Assembly: GCA_023853785.1 (NCBI GenBank)
Contig: JAJIRX010000791.1
Span: 52,799 to 116,798, forward strand
Length of the DNA: 64,000 nt
DNA from: Psilocybe azurescens
Lineage: Eukaryota > Basidiomycota > Agaricomycetes > Agaricales > Agrocybaceae
Direction of reading: 5' to 3'
Part shown: positions 1 to 10,915 of the stretch, in pieces
Numbering within the stretch: the stretch's first letter is position 1
Layout: the number at the start of each line of letters is the position of its first letter
Program-made: the position numbers and the translations under genes
The notes under the pieces: generated by a model
Seen by the model: the letters and a program-made list of their open reading frames with translations, nothing else
What the model was told of the DNA's origin: nothing
The model's database searches: none

Positions 1-900
1 AATGTGAACGAAGAGAACGCGTTCCCGTTGATCTTAGTGTACTGCGAAACGACAGTAGAGTGGCGTGCGGCGGTGTAAGTGCCGAACCAGGTCGTATAGC
101 GCGTTGTTGCTGACGTATGAGAACTGGCGTACGACAACGAGCTGGCGGCGTAGCTCTGGGCGGCGGATGCCGCGGACACGAGGGCGGACTGCTGCGAGGA
201 GCTGCAGCCGTTGTAGCTCGCGCGCTTAGCCAGGCTGGCGGCGCTGGGCCGTGTCACGGCGAGCTTCCCGGAGATGTGGGCTCGGTGTGAGGAGGTGTGG
301 TCTGCATAGATGGAGGATACGGAGTTGTCCGGGTTGACGATGTAGAACAGGTTCTTAGCCTGGATATCGTATGCGCCTGCTCCGGGGGTAGTGAAGTTGT
401 ATGCATTGCCAACTGTATGGTTGTATGTTTTGAATTAGCTCTCTGATTACTGGGCTAGTAGCAACTGTAACGTGGATAATGTAAACACACGGTTATGCAC
501 GACTTGGACAGATTCGCCGGGGGTTAAAATGGTGTATGCGCCCATAGTGGCTGCAGTCTTGGGCACATATTTGACTTTGATACCTGTGAAAGAGGGCTTA
601 GCACCTGTCCCATCTGTGATGGCGAAGGTGTCGGTGGGGAGTTTGGACAGTGGGCCTCGGGGATCATTGAGAACCTTGATAGTCTCGTCTCCTGTGTTGG
701 TGATAGTAGCGACAACCTTGAGGCTCTCGACGGTGTTAACCTGCTCAGGACCTAGGATCAACGTTATTTTAGTCTTTACTATACGTTAACGATAAACCGG
801 CGCACCTGCCACTTCCAATGAAAGTGAAGAAGCAGCCGAAACTGCGACAGCCAGTGCAGTGAAGGTTAACAGAGCATTTCGAAGAGCCTTAGAGAACATG
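1..900 (-). CDS. M35 peptidyl-Lys metalloendopeptidase (deuterolysin family), partial
   Basis: Secreted zinc endopeptidase of the fungal M35 family (GfMEP type, cleaving at lysine). Exons on the minus strand: 900-806, 751-491 and 412-1, with introns of 54 and 78 nt in matching phase. The ATG at 900 opens a hydrophobic signal peptide (MFSKALRNALLTFTALAV), then the typical N-terminal beta domain with the family signature TNTGDETIKVLNDPRGPLSK and a PSFTGIKVKYVP stretch, then the start of the catalytic domain (KRASYNGCSSSQQSALVSAA). The HExxH zinc site and the GTxD motif lie beyond the left edge, so activity cannot be judged. The KR before ASYNGC looks like the propeptide cleavage point. No frame break was found in the part present. 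Family call is secure; the lysine preference is inferred from family resemblance. Confidence 0.9.
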
Positions 901-2653
901 ATGATGATGATGCTATTGTATCAGGAGTCAAGAGATGAGAAGGAGGCTCTGGATGAGGGTCAATCCAGGTATTTCGCTCCCATTTATAGTCTACGACCAT
1001 GTCCCAAAGTGTCCCATAACCTTGCAAACCGTACCATCGCGACATTTGCGACCTAGATAAGGGACAACCGCGCTTACATGTGAGGTGAACGAGCAAGCTC
1101 GTCGTCGGCAGGTGGAGCTCCTACCCATAGATTTAGAATAGCATGTGCTGAAGCTGAGCCCACCACAAGACTTTGATCAGGAAGCATTGAGCTATAAATA
1201 GATTGACCAAGGACAGCGTGGTTACGCTTCACAATCACGACGACAATCTCGAGATAAAATTCCGATGATCTCCATGCGAGGAAACAGGCCTTCGTATAAC
1301 ACGAGGAAGCGACATTTCGCCAATTGATATTTCCGACTGGGCTTGTAACGAGCATGAGTGTTGCACGAAGATAATGCTAAATATAGAACAGCGCGGATGA
1401 TTTTCATGGCTGATTGAAACGCGTCTTGGGCTCTGAGATGAGGTCGGACAGTCCGAAGTCATAAGAATGATGCACGATGAGGTCTTGTTGACTGTTGAAT
1501 ATCAGATGTTGTTTTAGGAGGGATAATGCTGGGGAAGGCATGGTATGTTGATAGTGTTGGTGGTTAGCTTGGCATTGCCGTTACACCGAAGAAGTTGATA
1601 TTCCACAACAAATGGAAACTGGTAAAATGGAAATGATATTCCTGAAGGCGTCTTATGAAGGCGAACATGTGGAATTATACGCATAGGACATATCGTGACC
1701 AGCGTAGATAAGAATTCAACCATGCAGTGTCTGGACAGATTGCCAAAGTCGCTCCTCAAAATTGAAACTAGAAGGGGTGTGCCAACTATATAGCTGTACG
1801 CAAGGCAAATATCATCTGTAGAGTGTCAAAGAGGCACAATCTCCGGGAATACGGTCGACAAATAAACAGTGCGCATGGCTTATCCTGCAAACGCGAGAGC
1901 ACTAGGGATTCAGATGATGTAAAAATCCCGTTTGATTTGCTTGGCCTGAAGTATCGCTAATGTAAATGGCAGGTGGACAAAATCATGTCTGTATTCCGGA
2001 CTTGTTAACGACAAGTTGGACACGTCGAGGTTCAAGCTGATTTTACGAGGATCGGACCAACGGCGTAAATAAGCTGTCGCCGAAAGAATAGGGTCCTTGT
2101 AAGTCGGATGACCATTATCATTAGTGGCCAACAATTCAAGCACAAACGCCGACACGGTCACGTACAACAAGACTCAGTCGCGGCCTTGACGCGCCTTATA
2201 AGTCCCTGACACTGAGATGCCTGGAGAATCTAAGCCTTCTGACTAGATGCCGCAGCAGCGTGATATGAGGTGTTGTGCAGCACAATACCAGTAGGCCGCG
2301 ACAACAAGCCAAGAGTGGAGGGGTCAATAACGAGAGTGGGAGATGAAGATCAATGGGGATGGTGTCACATCGTTGGCAGTGATTGCACATGAAGTTTGAG
2401 AAGTTTTTCATATAGTTGTGTGTAATGCCATAAGAAGTACTTCTGGCGGTTCAATTTTTTCGCCCCTCGGCCAGCCCTCAGCCAAAGGTTCGACGCGTTG
2501 AAAGGCCGTTCAAACAGCCCGTGACTGAGTGAGTGAGGAGAGCGTGCCAGAGAGTGCTTCCAGTCAGTCTCAGAACTTGGGGATCGCAGAGTGAAAAGAC
2601 AACTGAATGAATTCTTCTAGCTTCAAGCTCTTCATGGTTGTGACGAGGGTTAA
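901..2653. other. Intergenic stretch, no gene recognised
   Basis: Contains only short open frames on both strands (the longest about 80-90 codons on the minus strand, for example 1910-2170) without a family signature or convincing splice sites. The part next to 900 should hold the protease promoter, the part next to 2654 the promoter and leader of the Num1-like gene. Confidence 0.5.
983..989 (-). promoter_or_regulatory. Putative TATA box of the M35 protease gene
   Basis: On the minus strand this reads CTATAAATG, about 85 nt upstream of the protease ATG at 900. Spacing fits a fungal core promoter; no transcript data support it. Confidence 0.35.
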
Positions 2654-5600
2654 ATGAAGAAGTGACAGGAAAGATGTTGATGCGAGTTCATGTGATCGTG
2701 AGACAGTTGTCGCGGTTGAGTTGGAGCATGAGGCGACGAGTCCCTTTAAGTCTTTTTATCCAGGACCTAACCAAGGCCTTTCACAGGCTCTCCAGGTCAT
2801 GGCTTCATCTGGAGCGCCTGATTTGCCACCAATGCCTGATTTTTATCAGCAGATGACCCCTTTCCACCGCTGGCGACATGAAATTCCAACTTCAAAACCT
2901 CCTCGACAGCAAGGAGAAACAACTTCAGCAAGCAGGTAGTCTTGGGCAGCGGGTTCTTGCCCAGCAGATGGAGCTGGAGGAGCGAATCAGACAGTTGCAG
3001 GAATTAGAGGCAGATAAGGGAGAGGACGATGAGATCGACCATGAAGCGCGTGAGCGATATCGTGAGCTTGCAGACACTATTGTGGCATGGGACACAGAGA
3101 ACGCGCAGCTCTCCAGCACTTTCGGAAGTTCAAAGGTGCGTGGACCTCTGCAACGTGCTTGACAACATGGACACAGTGTTACTAATCTCGTTCTCTTGCT
3201 TAGCGTTTTCTTAATGGTTCCCACTCTCCTGCAGTTCCATACACAGACTTGCCCCGTGAAGAACCCGAGCGGGTAAAGGCATCTGCTGGAACATCGGCTG
3301 CACAATCAAGGCGCGCCAAAAATGCGGCCCATCGAGCTGATGATGTTGGTCAGTCTCATTGGCCCATTACGTCCATCGAAAGACTATGATTCTCATTACT
3401 TCCTTTCTTTAGAATTTGCATTTGAAATTGGCAGTGGACTGCTTACTGAAGTCCGGCGTCTTCAGAGTCTCCTCGGAGAAAGGGACAAGGCTATCCAGGA
3501 CATGAAAGAAGAGAAGGATGATCTTGAAAAATCCGTTGAAAGTCTCCGGACTGCTCTTAGGCAGCAAGAACAAAGTGCAGGTATGTCTTCTTTTCTTATT
3601 CGCTTTAGTTCATGATCTTGACATACGGTTAGATAAATTCAAGGAGGAGAACTGGAACCTCGAGGTCACTTTGCAGGAAATCAGAACACAATTAGGGGAC
3701 TCGCAGTCATCCGTACAGCGCTTAGAGTCCGAACATAAACGTATTACAAAGGCTCTTTCTAACGCCCGTGATGCCGGTGACCAACACAAGAACGAGGGAG
3801 AACGCCTCCAAAGCGTCATAGCAGAAATGAAATCCAAGCACGAAACCGATATTGCACAGGCTCGCAAGCACGCAGCTGGGCTCGCTCGCGACAAATCCGA
3901 CCTCCAACAAGCAATGGATACCTTGAAGGCAGACGTTGCTCGCGCCGGAAGAATGCTTCCTCGGTTCGGATCTCCACTTACGCCGGGCGGGGCCGATGCC
4001 AAAGATTTCCTTACCCCAGCTGGGCGTGACGACGATGGCGATGTTTTCGGAACCACAGGGCGTGGGTCCACAAACCGCAGAAATCTGGACGTTTCGGGCT
4101 TATTCCCGCCTGATGATCTGGGCTCAGACTTTGCCGACTCTCCCGACCCATCTCCACTCCGTCGACCATTTTGGCTTCGAACCATCCTACGAATGAGATA
4201 GAGGCATTGCAACAGCGACTCGCGCATGCACAACGGCAGATTAACACCCTGAAAGGGTCGCTGAATCGCGAGAAGCAGCTCCGCATTCGGTTAGAACAAC
4301 AAGCTAGTGCCGCTGATGCTGACGATGCCCGGCCTGACGAGGGAGAAGACTACGTTGACGAAAACACCGCTGTTGTAGAAAACAAACGCGTGGCTAAGAG
4401 ATCTACTACACCTTTCAAGGTTGGCGGCAATCGTGGAGGTCGTGGTCGTGGCCGCGGCCGCGGTCGAGGAGGAATTACTCTCATTCAAAGACTCGGTATG
4501 GCTTCCGGCAGTCCCGCTTCGGACTACAACGACGATGACCGAGCTGAACGCGACGTGTCTGAATCTCCGCCTCCTCCTGTTCCTTCCATCCCCATCAATT
4601 TCGAGCAAGGCGACGACGACGACGAAGTTTCCCAATTCTTTGGCACTAACAATGATCACGAGCAGCCAGAGGAGGCGGAAGAGTCTCAGGACCATCCTTC
4701 GCGATCTCGCTCGCGTTCTCCCTCACCCTCGCCTGCCGAATCTAGTTCGAACCGGACAAGCATCGATGGTATGGATCCCGCCTTCGCCAATGTCCTTCGC
4801 CGCATTCCTTCAAACGGGTCGACGTATGCTCGCAGCCCATTACGCCAAGCTGTGCTTGGCCGTTCTGCAAAGAGTGGTGTGATCGGCCGCAGACCAAGAG
4901 GGGTGTGCCGTACAGAGAAGCAAGACCACCCTCTATTGTCAACGCTCCTGAAGTCCTTGCAGCTGAGCTCGGCGACGTTGATTCGTCACCTGTAAAAGCT
5001 TCAGAAATTCGTTGTTGAATGACGCTGAAATTCCAGAGGAAGATAATGATGGCGAGTACATCAGGGTGAAAAAGGTTGAGAAGGTCGAATTCGGTTGTCA
5101 GACGGAGTTCGCTGAAGAGGAGAAGACCGTGGTACTGCCCGAACCACCTCTTGTTGTTGACGTTCCCGTTCCTACTCCTGTCGTGCATGCGGACATGGCG
5201 ACTCAGTCTGACCCTGAGCCGGAGCCAATTCCTCCTCCGCAGGTCGTTACAGCTGAGATAGCTCTTCAAACAGAACCGGAGCCTGCTCCTCTTCCGAAGG
5301 CTGCTGTAGCTGAGATGGCTCTTCAAACTGAACCAGAACCAGTGGTTGTTCCTCTTCAGAAGTCGGAGATGGGCATTCAACATTTCACACTAGAACCAGT
5401 GTCCATTCTTCCCCCTTCTCCAGTCCTTGTCGAAAGCGGAGTTGGTACAGACCCTATTCCCCAGCCCGTTCCCATCGGGAAGGGCCTGCCTCGTCTTGCC
5501 ATTGGAGACTTGAGCCGCAGGACAACACTTACACAGTCCGATGTTTCAAGAGCGAGTACTAGTGCTGGCGAGACGACTATCACTCGATCTTTCCTGGTTG

Positions 5601-8146
5601 GACGTCACGATGAGGAAGCAGAAGAGGACGAAGGCGAGGAAACTGAGACAGGTGCTGACACTGAGGACGACTATCATGACGCCAGACAAAGCATCGGGAT
5701 GTCGACTCCCTCTGAAGACTTCCATTCCATCCGTACTGTGACGGATAACGACTATTCAGATTCTGAAGACGGCGCTGAGACCGAGGACGATACTGAGAGT
5801 ATCAAGGCTTCCCACTTCTCGAGTATACACGACCGCTCTACGAGCTCCTTGGTGCGACCGCCCACATCATCCTCGTACTATGCCCAACCTACACCAAAGG
5901 AAATTCTATACGAGACAGTTGGCGTTAGTGCGGATTTATATGAGCCCCCGTCGCCTGTGATCGTCGAGGCACCTAAACCAGAGGTCAAAGAAATGTCCAT
6001 CCAAACAGACGAATGGAAACCACCAGCACCACCAGCACCGGCGGTCGCTCCTGTTCCAATTCCCGTTGCTGCTGCTGCTCCTGCCCCGAAACCTGCTGGC
6101 CTCTTCCGCGTCGGGTCTGCATCTCATCAGTTCCAATTCATCCCTCCGCCCCCGCCATCTTCTGCCTCAAATGGGACAACCCTTTCCTCCCATGGTCCTG
6201 TTTTCACCCCTCCTTCGCCTGTACCCACTCCCAAGTCCAGCGTATTCCGCGAACCATCTGGCACCCTCGTTCGTCGCGCAACTTCTAATTCGGATCGACG
6301 CCAATCTATAGAATCCCTCATCTCATCGACCAACGGAACGGATGACCTACCCAGCCGATCCCGTGTACCATCGTCGTCGGGCAGCGCACTTCTTACGTCG
6401 GTCGACAAGACCAGACCGCCCGTGATGTCTCTTCCACCGCCGCCCAAACAGCCGCCGCCTCCCAACAGCATGCCCCCGCCCAATTTCATCCCTGAACGGA
6501 AGATTCTTGCGAGTCTGAATGGATCGCATCATGATGGACCTCCCCCAAGACCGTCTTCGCCTCACTCCTGCGGAGCTTATCCAGCGGGCTACGACTCCTC
6601 TCGGCTCGATACTTGTCCTTCCGGGTAAATATGGCCCGAGATTGCATGGCTCCAGTATGCCGCCGTCACAGGCTAACCTGAGACAACCGCCATCGACGAG
6701 CAGTTTCAGGTCGACATCCGTCGCTGGCATGCACACGCAAGCGTCTATGCCACCCTCGCACACACTGTCGTCGTATAGCGTTAGAGAGCGGGAACGTAAC
6801 CAGCGGTCGACGTCGTCTCTTCCCTCTGATCACAGCCTCGCCTCGCCTCGTTCATCCATGTCATCCGACCGACATGTCTACCAGCCTGTGAACGAACCGT
6901 CGACGCCAAACAAGACAGCTGATATCACCCCTCGGGCGAATAACAACAATGCTATGATGGCCACTGATCCTGCCATCATCCATGCTATCACGCAGACGAT
7001 GATCGGAGAGTTCTTGTACAAGTATACTCGTCGAGCTATCGGGAAAGGGGTTGGAGAGAAGCGCCATAAACGATTCTTTTGGGTGCATCCGTATACCAAG
7101 ACGTTGTATTGGAGCTCAGCGGACCCTGGCTCGTCCAATGTGTCTGAGTCTAGTGCAAAGAGTGGTATGTTGCTTGAGCTTTTTTGTTCGGATGGTTCTT
7201 TTCTGACGAATTTCTTCTCAGCTTATATCGACGGAGTCCGGTCAGTGCTTGATCCTAATCCTATGCCTCCTGGTCTCTATCAGTATAGTGTTATTGTATC
7301 AACACCCCAGCGCGAGATGAAGATTACAGCTCCTACGAAAGAACGGCATGACATTTGGTTGAATGTAAGATTCAATTATTATTTTTTGTTGTATTTAATA
7401 AAGACTTCTTTTGATAGGCCTTGAAATATCTTCTCGCCCGCCCCAACAATCCTGCCATAACCTCTCCTGCCAACAACACCCTTCTTCCTCAGCCTCAGAC
7501 CCCCGAAAATATTGAACATGGCCGTCGACCTCTTCTCAGCCCGCAGAGCCAGCGTAGTACAAGAAGCGCTGTTGCAGGCGAGACATGGAATTCAACACCT
7601 CGTGGTCAGCGTAGTCGGTCCCAGGTCTCCGTTGGAGGTTCCGTCGGGAAACGTTCTGGCACACCAGCCTTAGAGTATCTGCGCTGGAACGCCCCCGAAA
7701 GTCCATACAGCCCAGACCGATCATTCGTCGACGTCCCTGCTCAAGATCCCGACGAACTTGACTTCGAGCTTCACGACGAGACACTGTCAGATGAGGGCTA
7801 CGAAGGGCTGGAGAACGTGCGAGCATGCTGTGATGGCCGACATACCGTCGGAGCTTCGGGAAAGATCCATCATCATCATCATCATCACAATCATCAGCTG
7901 CAAAACCAGGGGACGATTACAAGTCGGAAGAGCACAGACAACCAGCACTTGGATGTGAACCCACATCTGCAGGATCAGGCCCGCCCGTCGTCGCCTGCGT
8001 GGTCTTTCCGTTCGCGGACGGGCAGCACACAGTCACATGAAGCTGGAGGAGGAGGAGGCATCTTCGGATGGGGACGAAGAGACGATGGCAAAATTCGCTT
8101 CGGATCGAGGCGGTCGACAAAATCATCCGTTCCTGTACAGGACTAA
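2654..8146 (+). CDS. Num1/Mcp5/ApsA-like cortical anchor with C-terminal PH domain (several frameshifts)
   Basis: Cortex protein that in fungi anchors dynein (and in yeast mitochondria) at the plasma membrane. Order seen: disordered start; coiled coil (FAFEIGSGLLTEVRRLQSLL and onward, about 3411-3950); Gly/Arg-rich patch near 4435; acidic and Pro-rich middle with repeated xQT motifs (5090-6020); Mcp5-type PH domain (IGEFLYKYTRRAIGKGVGEK, FFWVHPYTKTLYWSS, PNPMPPGLYQYS, ERHDIWLNALKYLLARP; 7000-7440); disordered tail with a seven-His run. Introns: 3136-3203, 3349-3412, 3581-3632, 7165-7221, 7365-7417, all GT-AG and in phase. Frame changes occur near 2857, 4160, 4903, 5000 and 6570. The start is uncertain: coding-like sequence begins near 2658 and the only nearby ATG is at 2654, in another frame; 2878 is the first ATG of a long frame. 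Stop at 8144-8146. PH call is firm; the anchor role is from the family. Confidence 0.88.
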
Positions 8147-10915
8147 TTCAACCACCACCACCATACACCATACACCACCATATAGCTCTGATAAACTCGT
8201 TTTAGTATCCTCTTTTGCAGTGATTTGGTTCGTCTGCATTTTATTCCCTCCGCTTTATCAGCTATCGTCATTTTTTCTCAGTAAATACCAATATGCCATT
8301 ATCGATCCCCTTTTCTGTTCTCGGCACTTCTTTTATGCTTTTTATGTTTGATTCCAACTAGTTGCGATTGTTCCTCGATTACTTTAGCTTTTGTATTGTT
8401 TGGACGATTCGATTACATATCTACACTCTTTCATCTTTTTTCCTTTCTTCCATTACCAAGGTACGCCTACGATTCCATGTTTGAAGCTTGATTCTTTCTT
8501 TTTTTTTCTTCATGTCGTTTCTCTTTTTGTCTACGCAGATTATTTTGTGCCATTAAATACACAAACAATACCACTCCTTTGCCTAATTCTCGTATACCCA
8601 TTCACTTTGTGTGTTTCTTTCTTCAGATCGTCCGTGGCATGAGGTAATAACAGCTTTTAGAACATAACATCGAAGAGAATAGGTATATGAATACACTCAA
8701 ATCAAAGTTTGCGACAGTCAGATAAAGATAGCAGAAAGGTACCGATACTTTGGGGAGATAATCAGAAACAAAACAAAAAATGATACATGACGAGCGCTGG
8801 AAGGCTCGGAAACTGGGAATCAGGAGGAGAGGTTGGGGAAGGCGGAGGGGAGTTTTATAGTAACTAGTACATAACTACATGTAACTAACGCAGATGAGAG
8901 AAACTTGAGGAGAGAAAATGGAAGAGAGAACGAACGAAACGGTCACAGACGGTATTTTGGGGTGGTATCAAGAAGAACTGACAAAAAAAGCCAAAGACAG
9001 AGAGAGAGAGATGATGCTGATGCGTAGAAAGAAAAAATCCAAGGGGGGGTCAGTCCAGTAACTGAATACTGAAAATATGCAGTGAATGCAAGCAGGCAGG
9101 GCGACGAGAAGAGGAGAGGAGAGGAGAGAAATACGTTTTTGAAGGGAATGTTAATCTGTTGATGTTTGTGGCGATGCTGACTTGGGATGCTAGACAGTGC
9201 ATTGATGCGTGTTTTGTCGACATATATGACGGCGATTCGCCAAAGAGAGGATCCTAAGTCTCAGTCTGATAGAGGAAGAGAAGGCATGGGTTTGATGGAG
9301 AGGCATAGGTTGTAGAGATGCATTGTATAAGATGTCATGCGATTGCAAAGAAAGGAGTTGCTGGCAGAACCATAGAGCTGGGGCTGGAATAGGAAGAGGA
9401 GTTCGGAAAGTGAAACGTACGGCTCTAGGGCCCAAGAAAAAGAAAAAGAAAAAGGGTATATCCTTCGTACGCACAATTGATCAACTGTCATGCATGTCGG
9501 ATTTCTGATGATGTGGAGAAAATGGGCATGGGGTGGGTGGATTGCCTGGGGTGAGTTTCGAATGGGATGATGAGTTCCAGTGAAATATAGGTGCGGTGAT
9601 GATAATTCTGTCGTGCTTGAGATATGCACAGAAGAACGGGCACGAACACGAACACGAAATGCTGCAGGCACGGTGAATGTGGTCGTGTGACGGCCTAAGG
9701 CAAGGGATAGAGCGCGAGTAGAAGCAGGAGCAGGAGCAGGGGTTCAGGGGTTCCACTCTGGAGAAACCCGTATAATGAAAAACCACCGCCACTGATGTCC
9801 GAAGTCTCGTCCTGTCTGTTATTCATAGAGCTGCTGTCCATGCGGTGTGCCTGCCTTTGAGTGACAGCTATGCGCCCAAGCAACCCGCGAGTGTGCCCGT
9901 GGACATGAGCGTGAGCGTGGGTGTGGGTGCTGAGTCGCGAGTGCTGAATGCTGGGGTATGAATGTGTGTGTGAAAACCATAAATGCACCATGACCGTTGA
10001 TCGTTGACAGTTTCGTTTGGCTGGCAATTCCCGCCCTCTGCTTCCCGCGTCTCGTGCATCCTCTTCATTTATCCACACGCGGTCCGAGAAAAAAGCACCC
10101 AGGATCCAAATCGACTCTCGAAGCGAAAGGAAGACGTCCGACGTGAGCATGTTGGTAGGTCAATCGGTCGGTTGACACAACTACAATTGCAACTGCAACT
10201 GCAGCCGCCTCGGTTCCACAGGGAAATTTCAAAAACCACATGCATGGCCAAGCAAGCCCAAGGTCCTCCGGAAGTCCGCACACAGCACAATAGCCCACAC
10301 CCAGCAGCCACCAGCGTGGAGTCCCAAAGCAGCTGACACGCCTGCCTGCCTCGCTCGCAGCACTCGCAGCAGGAAGACCCGCACCAGCACCAGCGAAATA
10401 CCCACACCCACACCAAGAACCATGAACTTGCCTGCGCCTGCGCCACATACGCATGCATGCAAGGCCCCTTTCCTTTGCCCTCCTCGAATACAATACAAGC
10501 CCAAGCCCAAGCCCCAGATCCCAGATCCCAAAAATAGAAAAAAAGTGTGGAGAGATGGAAGGAGAGATAGGATAGGATAGGTGGGTTGGGTGGGTAAGAG
10601 GATGGAAGGAAGGAAGAATGGCGTCGAAGCAAAAGACCTCGGCGAAAGAAACGTAAAGAAAAGAGAGAGAAAGAAAGAGATAGAGGTAGAAGAAAGAGAT
10701 TGTCGAAGAAAATGTGAAGAAATGTGATTGTAACCCCAACCACCTTTCTTCTTCGAGGACGATGTGATATGATATCCAACTGGCAAAAAAAATAAAATGT
10801 AAAATGTTTGGTGTTTGATGTTTTAGAGTTCGATGTACGCGCAACGTATGTCGGCCACGGCATAGGTGTCGTCGGTTGATGCGATAAGTCTATGTTGGGG
10901 TCAAAATCACACAAT
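8147..10915. other. Intergenic/UTR region between two convergent genes, low-complexity
   Basis: Lies between the 3' ends of the Num1-like and phosphodiesterase genes, so much of it is probably 3' UTR. It holds a GAGAG-rich patch (about 9110-9130), an AAAAAG microsatellite (9433-9453), a TGCAAC-rich patch near 10185-10205 and a strongly purine-rich tract (about 10540-10735). Long minus-strand open frames over 10065-10914 are explained by the pyrimidine-rich complement and show no protein family. Confidence 0.5.

Noticed and set aside
4990..5012. 13-nt GTAAAAGCTTCAG as an intron explaining a frame change in the Num1-like gene
   Set aside because: Far too short for a spliceosomal intron; a one-base deletion explains the frame change better and matches the other sites.
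6127..6489. Gly-rich 120-codon minus-strand frame
   Set aside because: Antisense to the Pro-rich part of the Num1-like gene.
10065..10914. Minus-strand open frames up to 281 codons
   Set aside because: They are products of the purine-rich tract on the other strand; composition is Ser/Phe/Leu-rich low complexity and no family is recognisable.
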